A stretch of DNA of 64,000 nt from Vibrio chagasii (GTDB lineage Bacteria; Pseudomonadota; Gammaproteobacteria; Enterobacterales; Vibrionaceae): the NCBI RefSeq assembly GCF_024347355.1, contig NZ_AP025465.1, positions 744,001-808,000 of the forward strand, in the 5' to 3' direction. Under the pieces are notes generated by a model. That model did no database searches. It was not told the origin of the DNA and saw only the letters and a list, made by a program, of their open reading frames with translations. Below, one piece after another: positions 18,187 to 27,700 of the stretch (positions are counted from its first letter, which is position 1; each line of letters begins with the position of its first letter). The translations under genes were made by a program, and so were the position numbers.

Positions 18187-18194
18187 ATGGCAAT

Positions 18195-18224
18195 AGATTA
18201 GATCTTTATCACACTTTTGTGCAA
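18195..18224 (-). promoter_or_regulatory. Candidate promoter of the riboswitch operon
   Basis: On the minus strand, TTGCAC (18224-18219), an 18-bp spacer and TAATCT (18200-18195). Initiation would fall near 18188, right at the 5' end of the aptamer. Confidence 0.5.
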
Positions 18225-18283
18225 GCGAATGTTTAGAGCTATTTCGACTATAAACAAGCATCATTATATTTCGATAAGTATAA

Positions 18284-18330
18284 AAAAACGCCAATGACTG
18301 ACTCTGATTAGAGGTGTCATTGGCGTTTTT
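18284..18330 (-). terminator. Terminator of yebG (near-symmetric)
   Basis: A 15-bp stem (18284-18298 with 18316-18330) with a 17-nt loop. The stem ends in A and T runs, so a U tract is present on both strands. It lies directly after the yebG stop and insulates the riboswitch operon. Confidence 0.88.
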
Positions 18331-18347
18331 TAGAAAGCTTCAGCTAA

Positions 18348-18641
18348 TTAAGCTGCATCTTCTTCTGCGTCTTCAACCGCTTCAAGCTTCTTCGCTTTTT
18401 TCGGAGCTGGTTTACGCTTCGCACCTAATGCGTAAAGAACTTCTTCTTTGTTCTTAGCTAGGTACATTGCAAGTTCTTCTTGCTTGCCTTCATCTTCAAC
18501 TAAATCGCTTTTGCCTAACAGTTCAAAAAGCTCATCAGCCATATCCAGCATTTTGTCGTATGCGTCAGCTTCGGCTTTAGAGGTAAAAGTCATTTTCTCT
18601 TCTCCGTTGCGTTCCACCACGTACTTGACGATAACAGCCAT
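18348..18641 (-). CDS. yebG: YebG family DNA-damage-inducible protein, 97 aa
   Basis: Small cytosolic protein of the YebG family, SOS-induced in E. coli, exact role unknown. The first 70 residues follow the family (MAVIVKYVVERNGEEKMTFTSKAEADAYDKMLDMADELFELL). The C-terminus is a charged Lys- and then Glu-rich tail (KRKPAPKKAKKLEAVEDAEEDAA). AGAGG precedes the ATG, and a LexA-type box lies 30-45 bp upstream, which supports both the assignment and SOS control. Confidence 0.9.
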   Translation of the reverse strand: MAVIVKYVVERNGEEKMTFTSKAEADAYDKMLDMADELFELLGKSDLVEDEGKQEELAMYLAKNKEEVLYALGAKRKPAPKKAKKLEAVEDAEEDAA

Positions 18642-18670
18642 GGTTAATCCTCTAAGTTTGATAAATTTTA

Positions 18671-18686
18671 CTGGCTTTTTATACAG
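18671..18686 (-). promoter_or_regulatory. LexA (SOS) box of yebG
   Basis: ctggctttttatacag fits CTG-N10-CAG with an AT-rich core, and is placed just upstream of yebG as in E. coli. Confidence 0.8.
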
Positions 18687-18729
18687 TTTCTGAGGCTAAA
18701 AGTCCAGTTGGAGCCCGCACTATGCGGTC

Positions 18730-19626
18730 TTAATCTTGATGTGTCGCCCAGTCTTCACAATAACTCATGAAAGATTTCAGTAATGGGCTTTGGTATTTGT
18801 CTTTGTGGACCAGCATCCAGAAGCGACGTTTCATATCAAGTGGCACATTAAGCGCTTTTACTCGGCCTGAATCGATCGCTCGCTGAGCAGCTAAACGAGA
18901 CAAACAGGCAAAGCCAAGACCGGCAGAAACAGAGTTGATGATTGCTTCTGTGGTGTTGAGCTCAAAAGACTCATACCAATGCTCGATGCGTGGTGCGACG
19001 GCTCGTAGGAAAAACTCACGCGTTCCTGAACCGGATTCGCGCAATATCCAATGGCTGTCTTCTAAATCTCGCAACGCGATTTTGTCTTTTGCCACTAAAG
19101 GATGTTGATTACTAACGATAATACACATTTCATCGCTACTAAACTGGCTAGAGATCAACTCCGGATGGAGTGTTTTTCCTTCAATTAACGCGATATCCAG
19201 TTCATAATCCACCAACTTTTGACAGATCAGGGCACTGTTTGAGATGAACAAACTCTGGTCTTGGTGCTGAGTTTTTTCTCGAAAGCCAGACAAAATAAAA
19301 GGCGCAACCTGATTACCGATCGTGTCACTCGCGCCAACCTTGAGATTGCCACTTAAGGGCTGGTCATCACGGAATAGAACATCGATGCCTGCGGCCCGGT
19401 GAAGAATCTCATCAGCCAAAGGAAGCAGTTTGTGTCCTTCTTGATTGAGAATTAATCGGTTGTTGACCCGGTCAAATAGAGAGTGCCCTAGCTGTTTTTC
19501 CATTTCACCGAGTGCCATGCTAACCGCGGCTTTAGAGAGAAACAGAGCTTCCGATGCGGCGGTAAGTGTCGAATGCTGGGTAATGGTGACAAACACTTTG
19601 AGCTGTTTGATTGAGATATTAGCCAT
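18730..19626 (-). CDS. LysR-family transcriptional regulator, 298 aa
   Basis: Classical LysR regulator. The N-terminal winged helix-turn-helix is at about 1-60 (MANISIKQLKVFVTITQHSTLTAASEALFLSKAAVSMAL), followed by a linker helix and a periplasmic-binding-like effector domain (about 90-295). The GNLKVGASDTIGNQVAP and RESGSGTREFF segments resemble the YeiE/CysB-like subgroup. ATG 19626 was chosen because AGGAA sits 5 nt upstream; the frame extends to 19719 but would run through the divergent operator region. It is divergent from a TDT transporter and probably controls it through the palindrome at 19684. Confidence 0.9.
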   Translation of the reverse strand: MANISIKQLKVFVTITQHSTLTAASEALFLSKAAVSMALGEMEKQLGHSLFDRVNNRLILNQEGHKLLPLADEILHRAAGIDVLFRDDQPLSGNLKVGASDTIGNQVAPFILSGFREKTQHQDQSLFISNSALICQKLVDYELDIALIEGKTLHPELISSQFSSDEMCIIVSNQHPLVAKDKIALRDLEDSHWILRESGSGTREFFLRAVAPRIEHWYESFELNTTEAIINSVSAGLGFACLSRLAAQRAIDSGRVKALNVPLDMKRRFWMLVHKDKYQSPLLKSFMSYCEDWATHQD

Positions 19627-19683
19627 CAGGTTCCTACTTTTACGCTGCTGGTGGAATTGGTTGTTCAGTATTGATGAACGCTT

Positions 19684-19705
19684 GTTATATATAATTGGAT
19701 ATAAC
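19684..19705. promoter_or_regulatory. Candidate LysR-type operator
   Basis: A perfect 7-bp inverted repeat, gttatat-N8-atataac, contains T-N11-A spacing and lies in the middle of the divergent intergenic region between the LysR gene and the TDT transporter. Confidence 0.6.
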
Positions 19706-19786
19706 TTAACGAAGTGCAAGCGTATTATGGCTTCAACAAGCTGATGAGTTCACAAGTTTTGTGAATTAAGTTCAAGAGAGGCTCAC

Positions 19787-20782
19787 ATGATTCAACGTAT
19801 TAAATATAGATTAACAGGAGCTCCAACACCCATGGCAGGGTTAGCACTAGCAATCGCAAGCTTAGGCTGGTGCTGGGATGGCGTTTTAGTCGCACAAGGT
19901 ATTTTACACACTCCTGGTTTAGTGCAGTGGATCAGTGCGGGTATCGCGGCGGTATTACTTCTTGTTTTAGCTGTGAAATTTTTGATTCATGGCCATCTAT
20001 TGCGTGAAGATCTTGCTCACCCTGTAGTGGGGAGTGTAGTACCAACATTTGCGATGGGTTGCATGGTGGTGTCAGCATCTTTAGCGCCGATTTCTCAATT
20101 TTTACAAGAAGCGATGTGGCTTGCAGCGGTTGCTCTACACGTTGTGTTCTTAGTGAGCTTTTTGTATCACAGAGCTAAAAACTTTGAGATTCACCATATG
20201 GTGCCAAGTTGGTTCGTACCGCCAATCGGTATCATTGTGGCAGACGTATCTTTCTCGGGTAACCCAGTTTTAGAGCCTGTAGCGAACGCGACTTTGGTAT
20301 TCGGCTTATTGGTTTACGCTGTGATGCTACCACTGATGGTTTACCGTTTGATCTTCTCTCACGAAGTGCCAGATGCAGCAAAACCAACCATTGCGATTAT
20401 GGCAGCACCAGCAAGCCTATCTTTGGCGGGATACCTAACAGTGACAGCAAGCCCTTCACCAGTGATCATTGGGTTGTTATTTGGTATTGCTGTGTTGATG
20501 ACGTTCATTATCTACATGGCGTTTTTCAAACTACTTCGTCTGCCATTCAGCCCTGGCTATGCAGCGTTTACCTTCCCAATTGTGATTGGTGCAACAGCCT
20601 TGTTTAAATTGGCTGCGTGGATGCAAGCACAAGGTATTGAAGCGCATTACATTAGCCAAGTGTTTAACCTAGCTTATTTAGAGCTGATTGTTGCGACGTT
20701 GGTGGTAGGTTATGTCGCTGTTCGTTACTACATGAACTACAAACCTCACCGTGTTTTAAGTGCGGTAGCGGGCAGATTGTAA
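19787..20782 (+). CDS. TDT (TehA/SLAC1-like) family transporter, 331 aa
   Basis: Ten-helix inner-membrane protein of the tellurite-resistance/dicarboxylate transporter family, which includes TehA, malate transporter Mae1 and sulfite exporter Ssu1. Family-like segments are TGAPTPMAGLALAIASLGW near the N-terminus, VPSWFVPPIGIIVADVSFSGNP (about 143-164), and SPGYAAFTFPIVIGATALFKLA (about 257-278). Length is typical. The substrate cannot be read from sequence; a YeiE-like divergent regulator makes an oxyanion such as sulfite worth considering, as inference only. Confidence 0.82.
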   Translation: MIQRIKYRLTGAPTPMAGLALAIASLGWCWDGVLVAQGILHTPGLVQWISAGIAAVLLLVLAVKFLIHGHLLREDLAHPVVGSVVPTFAMGCMVVSASLAPISQFLQEAMWLAAVALHVVFLVSFLYHRAKNFEIHHMVPSWFVPPIGIIVADVSFSGNPVLEPVANATLVFGLLVYAVMLPLMVYRLIFSHEVPDAAKPTIAIMAAPASLSLAGYLTVTASPSPVIIGLLFGIAVLMTFIIYMAFFKLLRLPFSPGYAAFTFPIVIGATALFKLAAWMQAQGIEAHYISQVFNLAYLELIVATLVVGYVAVRYYMNYKPHRVLSAVAGRL

Positions 20783-20909
20783 AGGGCAATAGTTCAAAAG
20801 ATAAACGGACCTTAAGCTTTCGGTATTTCATAAGCTTATATTCCTCATTCAAACTCAGCACTTATGCTAATCTGGCAGTATATTGTGGCAAGATTAGCGT
20901 GAGTGCACT

Positions 20910-23900
20910 TTGTTTACTGTTTACCATTCCAATAAAGTTGATACTTTAAAAATTCTTCTCGTTCACTTAATCAAAAGTGACCCTTTAGCCAATCCTTTCG
21001 AAAAAGAGCAGATCTTGGTTCAGAGCCCGGGTATGTCTCAATGGCTTAAGATGGAACTCGCCAAAGAGTTTGGTGTAGCAGCAAATATCGATTTTCCTCT
21101 TCCAGCGACCTTCATTTGGGATATGTTTACCCAAGTGCTTCCTGATGTACCGAAACGCAGTGCTTTTAACAAAGAAGCGATGACGTGGAAGCTAATGAGT
21201 TTGCTACCTGCGAAGCTTGACCACCCTGATTTCTTACCCCTACAGCGCTATCTTGAAAACGACGAAGACGGCTCTAAGTTGTATCAATTAGCCGAGAAAA
21301 TTGCCGATATCTTCGATGGCTACTTGGTGTATCGACCTGAGTGGATGGCGATGTGGGAAGCGGGAGAACCCGTTGCAGAATTGATTGATAGTGAAGGGCA
21401 GCAAGAGCACCCTTGGCAGCCAATTTTGTGGAAGGCACTCTACGAGCAAACGCTCTCTCAAGGCCAATCGAAATATCACCGTGGTAATTTGTATCACGAC
21501 TTCATTGAAGCGTTAGCTAATCAACAAGGCCAGTTACAACACCTGCCGAAACGTCTGTTTGTGTTTGGTATTTCGTCACTGCCTCCTCGCTACATGGATG
21601 CCTTGAAAGCGCTTGGCGAGCAGATTGATGTGCACTTGATGTTCACCAATCCTTGCCAACATTACTGGGGCGATATTCGTGACCGTAAATACTTGGCGAG
21701 AGTGGAAGCGCAGCGTCGTAAGCAGTTTGCTTTGGTTGATGGTTTACCTCAGCTTGAGGGCGAAGTCTCACCACTGAAAGATGGCATTGAAGCCAATATT
21801 GAAGACGAACTGCATACCAGCCAAGCGGTCGGTAATAGCTTACTTGCGTCTATGGGTAAACTGGGCAGAGATAACCTGTTCTTGCTGTCTCAATCAGACA
21901 GCGAAGAGCATGAGTTCTTTATTGATGTCGAGAGAGACAGCCTGCTGCATCAACTGCAAGCCGATATTCTTGAGTTAGAAGAGCACCAAGACGATCACAT
22001 CTTAGACTCCAGCAACCATAAACAAGTGGTTGAGCTGGGCGATCGTTCGTTGACGGTACACGCTTGTCACAGTCCAATGCGCGAGGTTGAAGTTCTTCAT
22101 GATCAGTTGTTAGCAATGTTTGACGCTGACCCAACATTAAAGCCACGCGACATCATCGTGATGGTGGCAGACATCAATGCTTACAGCCCTGCTATTCAGG
22201 CGGTATTTGGTAATGCTCCGGGTGAGCGTTATATCCCTTACTCGATCTCGGATCGAACGGCAGACCAAGAGAGCCCGATTCTGACCGCGTTTATGCAGTT
22301 GGTCGCGCTACCAAACACGCGCTGCTTAGCCTCTGAACTTCTAGAGCTACTAGAAATCCCAGCGATGATGGCACGCTTTGGTATTGATGAATTTCAATTC
22401 GAGCAAGCCAAGCAGTGGGTTGAAGAAGCGGGGATCCGCTGGGGCGTCGATTCTTCTACCGCAACCGAGTTTGATTTGCCTGCCACCGAGCAAAATACCT
22501 GGCTATTTGGTATCCAGCGCATGCTACTGGGCTATGCGATGTCGGATTCTGCAGGTTTGTTTGAAACTGAACACTCTCCAATTGCAGCTTATAACGAAGT
22601 TCAGGGCATTAACGCCGAACTTGCAGGTAAGTTAGCGCACTTTATTGATAGTATTGCCCATTACCGTCAACGCCTTGCCAAGACGCAATCCATCGATATG
22701 TGGCGTGAAACCTTGCTGCAAATGATTGATGATTTCTTCGCCGTTGAGCTAGAAGGCGAGGTGGTGCTTAAGTCGATTCGTGATGCACTTTCTCAACTGA
22801 ATGAACAGCTTGATGATGCCTTGTACGAACAAGAGCTATCGCCAAGCATTATCTATCAGTACTTGAATAATAAACTGTCGGGCGCGCGTATTAGTCAGCG
22901 TTTCTTAGCGGGGCAAGTGAACTTTTGTACCCTGATGCCGATGCGTTCTATCCCGTTCAAAACTGTTTGTCTATTAGGCATGAATGACGGTGTTTACCCT
23001 CGCTCAATGCCGCCAGAAGGTTTCGATTTGATGAATGGGCGCACTCGACCTGGTGACCGTTCTCGTCGTGATGATGACCGTTACCTATTCTTAGAGGCGA
23101 TGTTGTCGGCGCAAGAGTGTTTATACATCAGTTATGTCGGCCGCTCGATTCAAGATAATACTGAGCGAGTACCGTCGGTATTGGTTTCAGAGTTGATTGA
23201 GTACTGCCAGCAAAACTACTGCCTAAGTGCAGATCAAGCGCTACCAAGTGATGGTTCTGGTATCAAGCTGACTCAAGCGATCAGCTTTGAGCACACCATG
23301 ACGCCGTTCAGCCCGGCAGCCTTTACACAAGGTGATGCAAGTCATGTATTGAGCTACGCCAAAGAATGGCTTCCTGCAGCTAACCGTTCCGGTGAGCGCA
23401 GTGGTGAATTCAATCGTGCCTTGGATGACTATTTGCTTGGTGCGACTTATCCGTTAGAACTCGATTTGGTTGAGCTACAGCGTTTCTGGCGCTTGCCAGT
23501 GCAATACTTCTTTAATCGCCGCTTAAAGGTAGTGTTTGAGCCGCCGCTTCCGGTAATGGAAGACGATGAGCCATTCGTGCTTAATGGCTTAGAGAGCTTC
23601 CAGCTTAAAGATGCTTTGCTCCAAGTACTACTCGATCACCCAGCAGGGGCAGATGAAGCGGTTCGCTTGTTTGTTTCTGAACAAAAGGCACAAGGTCGCT
23701 TACCGGTTGGTGCTTTTGGTGATATCGAGTTTGAAACCAACCGTGTTCAAGCGGAAGATTTAGCCAAAGAGATTCGATTTGTAAGTGGGCAGCCACAACA
23801 AGATCTCGAGGTAAATATTGAATTTGACGTGCTAGGCGAGGGCAAGCCGGTTCGTTTGATGGGGTGGCTGACTCAAAATTATCAATCGGGCTTAGTACGC

Positions 23901-24386
23901 TTCCGTAGCGGTAAAATTCGTTCGCAAGACTACTTGGCTGCGTGGATCGATCACTTGTGTTGCGCAGTGATGGGGCACGGCAAAACGACTCATATTATTG
24001 GCTACGACAGAAAAGAAGGTGTGGTGCACCAAACGCTACAACCTATCGGCGATACGCAGCAGGCGAAGAGTTTATTGGCTGAGTTAGTACGACTGTTTTA
24101 TCAAGGTATGACAGCACCACTGCCGTATTTCCCGAAAACCGCCTTGGCCGGCGTTGAAGCGGGCTTTAGCCGTGGTAAATGGGTCGATGATGAAGAGAAG
24201 TCGCTCAAGAAAATGGCCGATACTTTTAATGATAGCTTCGCTTTCACGGGCGAGGGTCGAGATAGCTACATCTCGCGTATTTGGCCTAAGTGGGACGAGG
24301 AGCTGGCGGCTGAGTCGCGTATGTATTCAACGCTTGTGTTACAGGCGGCAAGGTTGGCTGCTGCCGATCTGGAAGATCAGGAGTAA
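20910..24386 (+). CDS. recC: Exodeoxyribonuclease V gamma subunit RecC, 1158 aa
   Basis: Chi-recognition subunit of the RecBCD helicase-nuclease for double-strand-break repair. The start is TTG 20910, the only start codon before an upstream in-frame stop (20895). It gives MFTVYHSNKVDTLK, which aligns with E. coli RecC MLRVYHSN, followed by the family block GMSQWLKMELAKEFGVAANIDFPLPATFIWDMF. Other landmarks are LMPMRSIPFKTVCLLGMNDGVYPR (dead-helicase region) and the C-terminal inactive nuclease-like domain. Slightly longer than E. coli RecC (1122 aa). First gene of the rec cluster; no ptrA lies between it and recB. Confidence 0.97.
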   Translation: MFTVYHSNKVDTLKILLVHLIKSDPLANPFEKEQILVQSPGMSQWLKMELAKEFGVAANIDFPLPATFIWDMFTQVLPDVPKRSAFNKEAMTWKLMSLLPAKLDHPDFLPLQRYLENDEDGSKLYQLAEKIADIFDGYLVYRPEWMAMWEAGEPVAELIDSEGQQEHPWQPILWKALYEQTLSQGQSKYHRGNLYHDFIEALANQQGQLQHLPKRLFVFGISSLPPRYMDALKALGEQIDVHLMFTNPCQHYWGDIRDRKYLARVEAQRRKQFALVDGLPQLEGEVSPLKDGIEANIEDELHTSQAVGNSLLASMGKLGRDNLFLLSQSDSEEHEFFIDVERDSLLHQLQADILELEEHQDDHILDSSNHKQVVELGDRSLTVHACHSPMREVEVLHDQLLAMFDADPTLKPRDIIVMVADINAYSPAIQAVFGNAPGERYIPYSISDRTADQESPILTAFMQLVALPNTRCLASELLELLEIPAMMARFGIDEFQFEQAKQWVEEAGIRWGVDSSTATEFDLPATEQNTWLFGIQRMLLGYAMSDSAGLFETEHSPIAAYNEVQGINAELAGKLAHFIDSIAHYRQRLAKTQSIDMWRETLLQMIDDFFAVELEGEVVLKSIRDALSQLNEQLDDALYEQELSPSIIYQYLNNKLSGARISQRFLAGQVNFCTLMPMRSIPFKTVCLLGMNDGVYPRSMPPEGFDLMNGRTRPGDRSRRDDDRYLFLEAMLSAQECLYISYVGRSIQDNTERVPSVLVSELIEYCQQNYCLSADQALPSDGSGIKLTQAISFEHTMTPFSPAAFTQGDASHVLSYAKEWLPAANRSGERSGEFNRALDDYLLGATYPLELDLVELQRFWRLPVQYFFNRRLKVVFEPPLPVMEDDEPFVLNGLESFQLKDALLQVLLDHPAGADEAVRLFVSEQKAQGRLPVGAFGDIEFETNRVQAEDLAKEIRFVSGQPQQDLEVNIEFDVLGEGKPVRLMGWLTQNYQSGLVRFRSGKIRSQDYLAAWIDHLCCAVMGHGKTTHIIGYDRKEGVVHQTLQPIGDTQQAKSLLAELVRLFYQGMTAPLPYFPKTALAGVEAGFSRGKWVDDEEKSLKKMADTFNDSFAFTGEGRDSYISRIWPKWDEELAAESRMYSTLVLQAARLAAADLEDQE

Positions 24387-24554
24387 GTGGCTGTGATCGA
24401 CAAGATCAGTAGCGTGTGCGCTGAATTAATGAAAAACGAAAGAGAGTCGCTGGTAAGCATTTGGGGTGCTTACTTTCCAGGTAAAGGGAATCAAGGTGAA
24501 CAGAAGCAAGGTACAGGAAATAAAGTGGCCGCCAGTAAATCATTATTAGTGTAG
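24387..24554 (+). CDS. Possible 55-aa protein directly after recC
   Basis: A short frame begins with GTG immediately after the recC stop (a second GTG is at 24393). AGGAG at 24379-24383 provides a ribosome-binding site, better spaced for GTG 24393. The product starts VAVIDKISSVCAELMKNERE, and its second half is Gly/Gln/Lys-rich and low in complexity. I recognise no family. It may be a genuine small coupled gene or chance read-through of intergenic DNA. Confidence 0.35.
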   Translation: MAVIDKISSVCAELMKNERESLVSIWGAYFPGKGNQGEQKQGTGNKVAASKSLLV

Positions 24555-24795
24555 GGCGTTCGCTGTACGGCCACAGGTCAGAGGGACCATTATTCTGTGG
24601 TTCAAAGTAACGCCATAAAGTACAAAACTCGTACGCGCTCCTGAACTCGTGGGCGCATAGTAGCGAGGCGATCCGAATTGATCCGTGAGAGAGATCGCAC
24701 TAACTATTAACAAATCAGCGTAGGACGTAAATTGAATGACGTTTTCCACGCTAGGTCACATTTGTAACAACACATTTATCAGAAGGCAGTAAGGC
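24555..24795. other. Gene-free spacer before recB
   Basis: About 240 bp with no convincing frame. A nested stem-loop (ccacag...ctgtgg enclosing ggtc-agag-gacc) lies around 24570-24600. It may contain a recB promoter; I cannot identify one with confidence. Confidence 0.4.
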
Positions 24796-27700
24796 ATGAC
24801 GACCACAAGCAGTGTTCAGGTAATTGCTCCACAGACACTCAATACCATGACGTTTCCACTTCATGGCGCGCGTTTAATTGAAGCATCGGCGGGTACCGGT
24901 AAAACATTTACCATCGCTGGCTTGTACTTACGCTTACTGCTCGGACACGGCACGGCAGCACCACAAGGCGAGCTCGCGGAAGCTACCCGACATCACGAGC
25001 CACTGACCGTAGATCAAATCCTAGTCGTGACTTTTACCGAAGCAGCAACCGCAGAGCTGCGTGACCGTATCCGTGCTCGAATCCATGATGCTCGGATTGC
25101 GTTTGCTCGCGGGCAAAGTGACGACCCAGTGATTGCTCCTTTGCTGCAAGAGATCGAAGACCACGCTGGCGCTGCAAAAACACTGCTCAATGCGGAAAGG
25201 CAAATGGACGAAGCTGCGGTATACACCATTCACGGCTTCTGTCAGCGAATGTTGACTCAAAATGCCTTCGAGTCAGGAAGCCGCTTTGATAATGAATTTG
25301 TGACCGATGAAAGTCACCTAAAAGCGCAAGTGGTAGCTGACTACTGGCGTAAGCAGTTTTACCCGCTGCCGATTCAACTGGCTGGTGAGGTTCGTAATAT
25401 CTGGGGTTCACCGGCTGCATTATTAGCAGACGTCAATCGTTATCTGACGGGCTCTCCATTGAAGCTAACCGTCGACGCGATGTCGGGGGATTTGCAAACT
25501 CTGCACAACCAAAACCTAGATAAAGTGAAGCAACTTAAAGCGCTGTGGTGTGAATCCGAAGCGGACTTTTTGGCTTTGATCTCAGGTTCTGATGTGAACA
25601 AGCGCAGTTACACCAAGAAGTCTCTGCCGACATGGTTAGAGGCGGTGACGGCATGGGCGCAAAGTGATACCCATGATTATCAATATCCAGACAAGTTAGA
25701 GAAGTTCTCTCAAGCCACTCTAATCGAGAAAACACCGAAAGGCACTGCGCCTCAGCATGCTGTTTTTGAAGCGATTGAAGATTTCTTAAATAACCCTGCC
25801 GACTTGAAAGCTCCGTTATTAGCGCATGCGATTACTCACTGTCGAACTATGTTAGCCAAGGCAAAACAGCAGAAGCAGTGGTTATCATTTGATGACTTGT
25901 TGACTCAGTTATCCGCGTCGATTGATGTCGATGAACAATCTTTGCTGGTGGAAAGAATTCGCACACTCTACCCGGTTGCGATGATCGATGAATTCCAAGA
26001 TACCGATCCACTGCAATACAGTATTTTTAGCCGAATCTATCTCGATAATCCGCAGTGCGGCTTGTTTATGATCGGTGACCCGAAGCAGGCTATTTACGGC
26101 TTCCGTGGCGCAGATATCTTTACCTATATCAAAGCGAGAAACCAAGTTAGTGCTCACTACACCTTAGGCACTAACTGGCGTTCAAGTGCGGATATGGTTA
26201 GTGCAGTAAACCAAGTGTTTATGAACTCGGATAGCCCGTTTATTTACGACCAAGACATACCATTTTTGCCTGTTGCTGCCAGTCCATCAGCCGACAAACG
26301 CCAATGGGTGATGAACGGAGAAACTCAGCACGCACTCACCTTTTGGCTACAAGAGGCTGAAGATAAGCCGTTACCTAAGGGCGAATATCACAAGGCAATG
26401 GCTGAGGCGACGGCGAGTCAAATTCAAACCATTCTGACCGCTTCTCAAAACCAGCAAGCCTATTTCGATAACGGCAAAAAACAACATGCCGTGAATGCGG
26501 GCGATATTGCTGTCTTGGTTAGAACTGGTAGTGAAGGTCGTCTGATCAAGAACGCGCTGTCTGAACAAGGCATTGCAAGTGTGTATCTTTCGAACCGAGA
26601 CAGTGTATTCACCAGCTTGATTACCCAAGATATTCAACGCTTGCTACAAGCTGTGCTGACCCCTGAAAACGACCGTGCATTGCGCGCGAGCTTGGCCTCT
26701 GAGTTGTTCGCTCTGGATGCGGCTTCATTGGATGAACTCAACAATGATGAAGTGGTGTGGGAAAACGTTGTTAACGAATTTCGTGAGTATCGTAAGTTGT
26801 GGCTTCAGCGTGGCGTGTTACCAATGCTTCGCAGCGTGATCAGCAAGCGACATTTGGCGGAACGCTTGCTGGAAGAAGACAATGGTGAGCGCTCACTCAC
26901 TGATTTGATGCACATAGGTGAATTGCTGCAACAGGCAAGACAAGAGCTCGACAGCGACTATGGTTTGTTGCGTTGGTTGGCAGAAGCGATTTCCGATGCA
27001 CAAAATGGTTTAGGCGGTAGTGAAGATGATATTCAACGCCTTGAATCAGAGAGAAACTTGGTTCAAATCGTTACTATCCATAAGTCGAAAGGTTTGGAAT
27101 ATGACTTAGTATTCCTGCCATTTGTTGCGAGTTACCGAGAAGCGAGCGAAGGCAAATTCTACGACCATGATTCAGACACCACAGTACTGGATATTACCGG
27201 TAGTGATAGTGCTTTAGCCCAAGCGGATAAAGAGCGACTCGCGGAAGACCTGCGTTTGATTTATGTAGCGCTGACTCGTGCCGTTTATGGCTGTTTCATT
27301 GGCATGGCACCACTGCGTAAAGGGCGTTCAACCAAAGAGCCTACCGGCGTGCATTTGAGTGCGATGGGCTATTTGGTTCAAAATGGTCAAGAGCAAGGTA
27401 TTGCCGAATTGCATCAGGCTCTTGCAGCCATTGAGAGTAAGAACTCAAGGGTCCTGCTAGCCGAAACACCAACCGCTCACGAGCAAGTGTTTGTACAAAC
27501 GGAGCAAGTGAGTGAAGACTTATATGCGAACGAACTCAAGGCTTCAATCGACAGGGCTTGGCGTATCACCAGTTACTCGGGGCTTGTAAAGCAAGGCAGT
27601 CACGGTGCGAGTCATGACGCGACCATTGAGGTGTCTGGTTTTGATATTGACTCGGCAGATGAGCAGGATGAGTCTGAGTTGATTGAACCTGAACGCTCTA

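Noticed and set aside
19445..19744. 99-codon plus-strand frame across the LysR gene start
   Set aside because: Antisense to the helix-turn-helix coding region and crosses the operator; the opposite frame is clearly LysR.
24546..24749. 67-codon minus-strand frame in the recC-recB gap
   Set aside because: No ribosome-binding site, no recognisable family, and antisense to the cluster.
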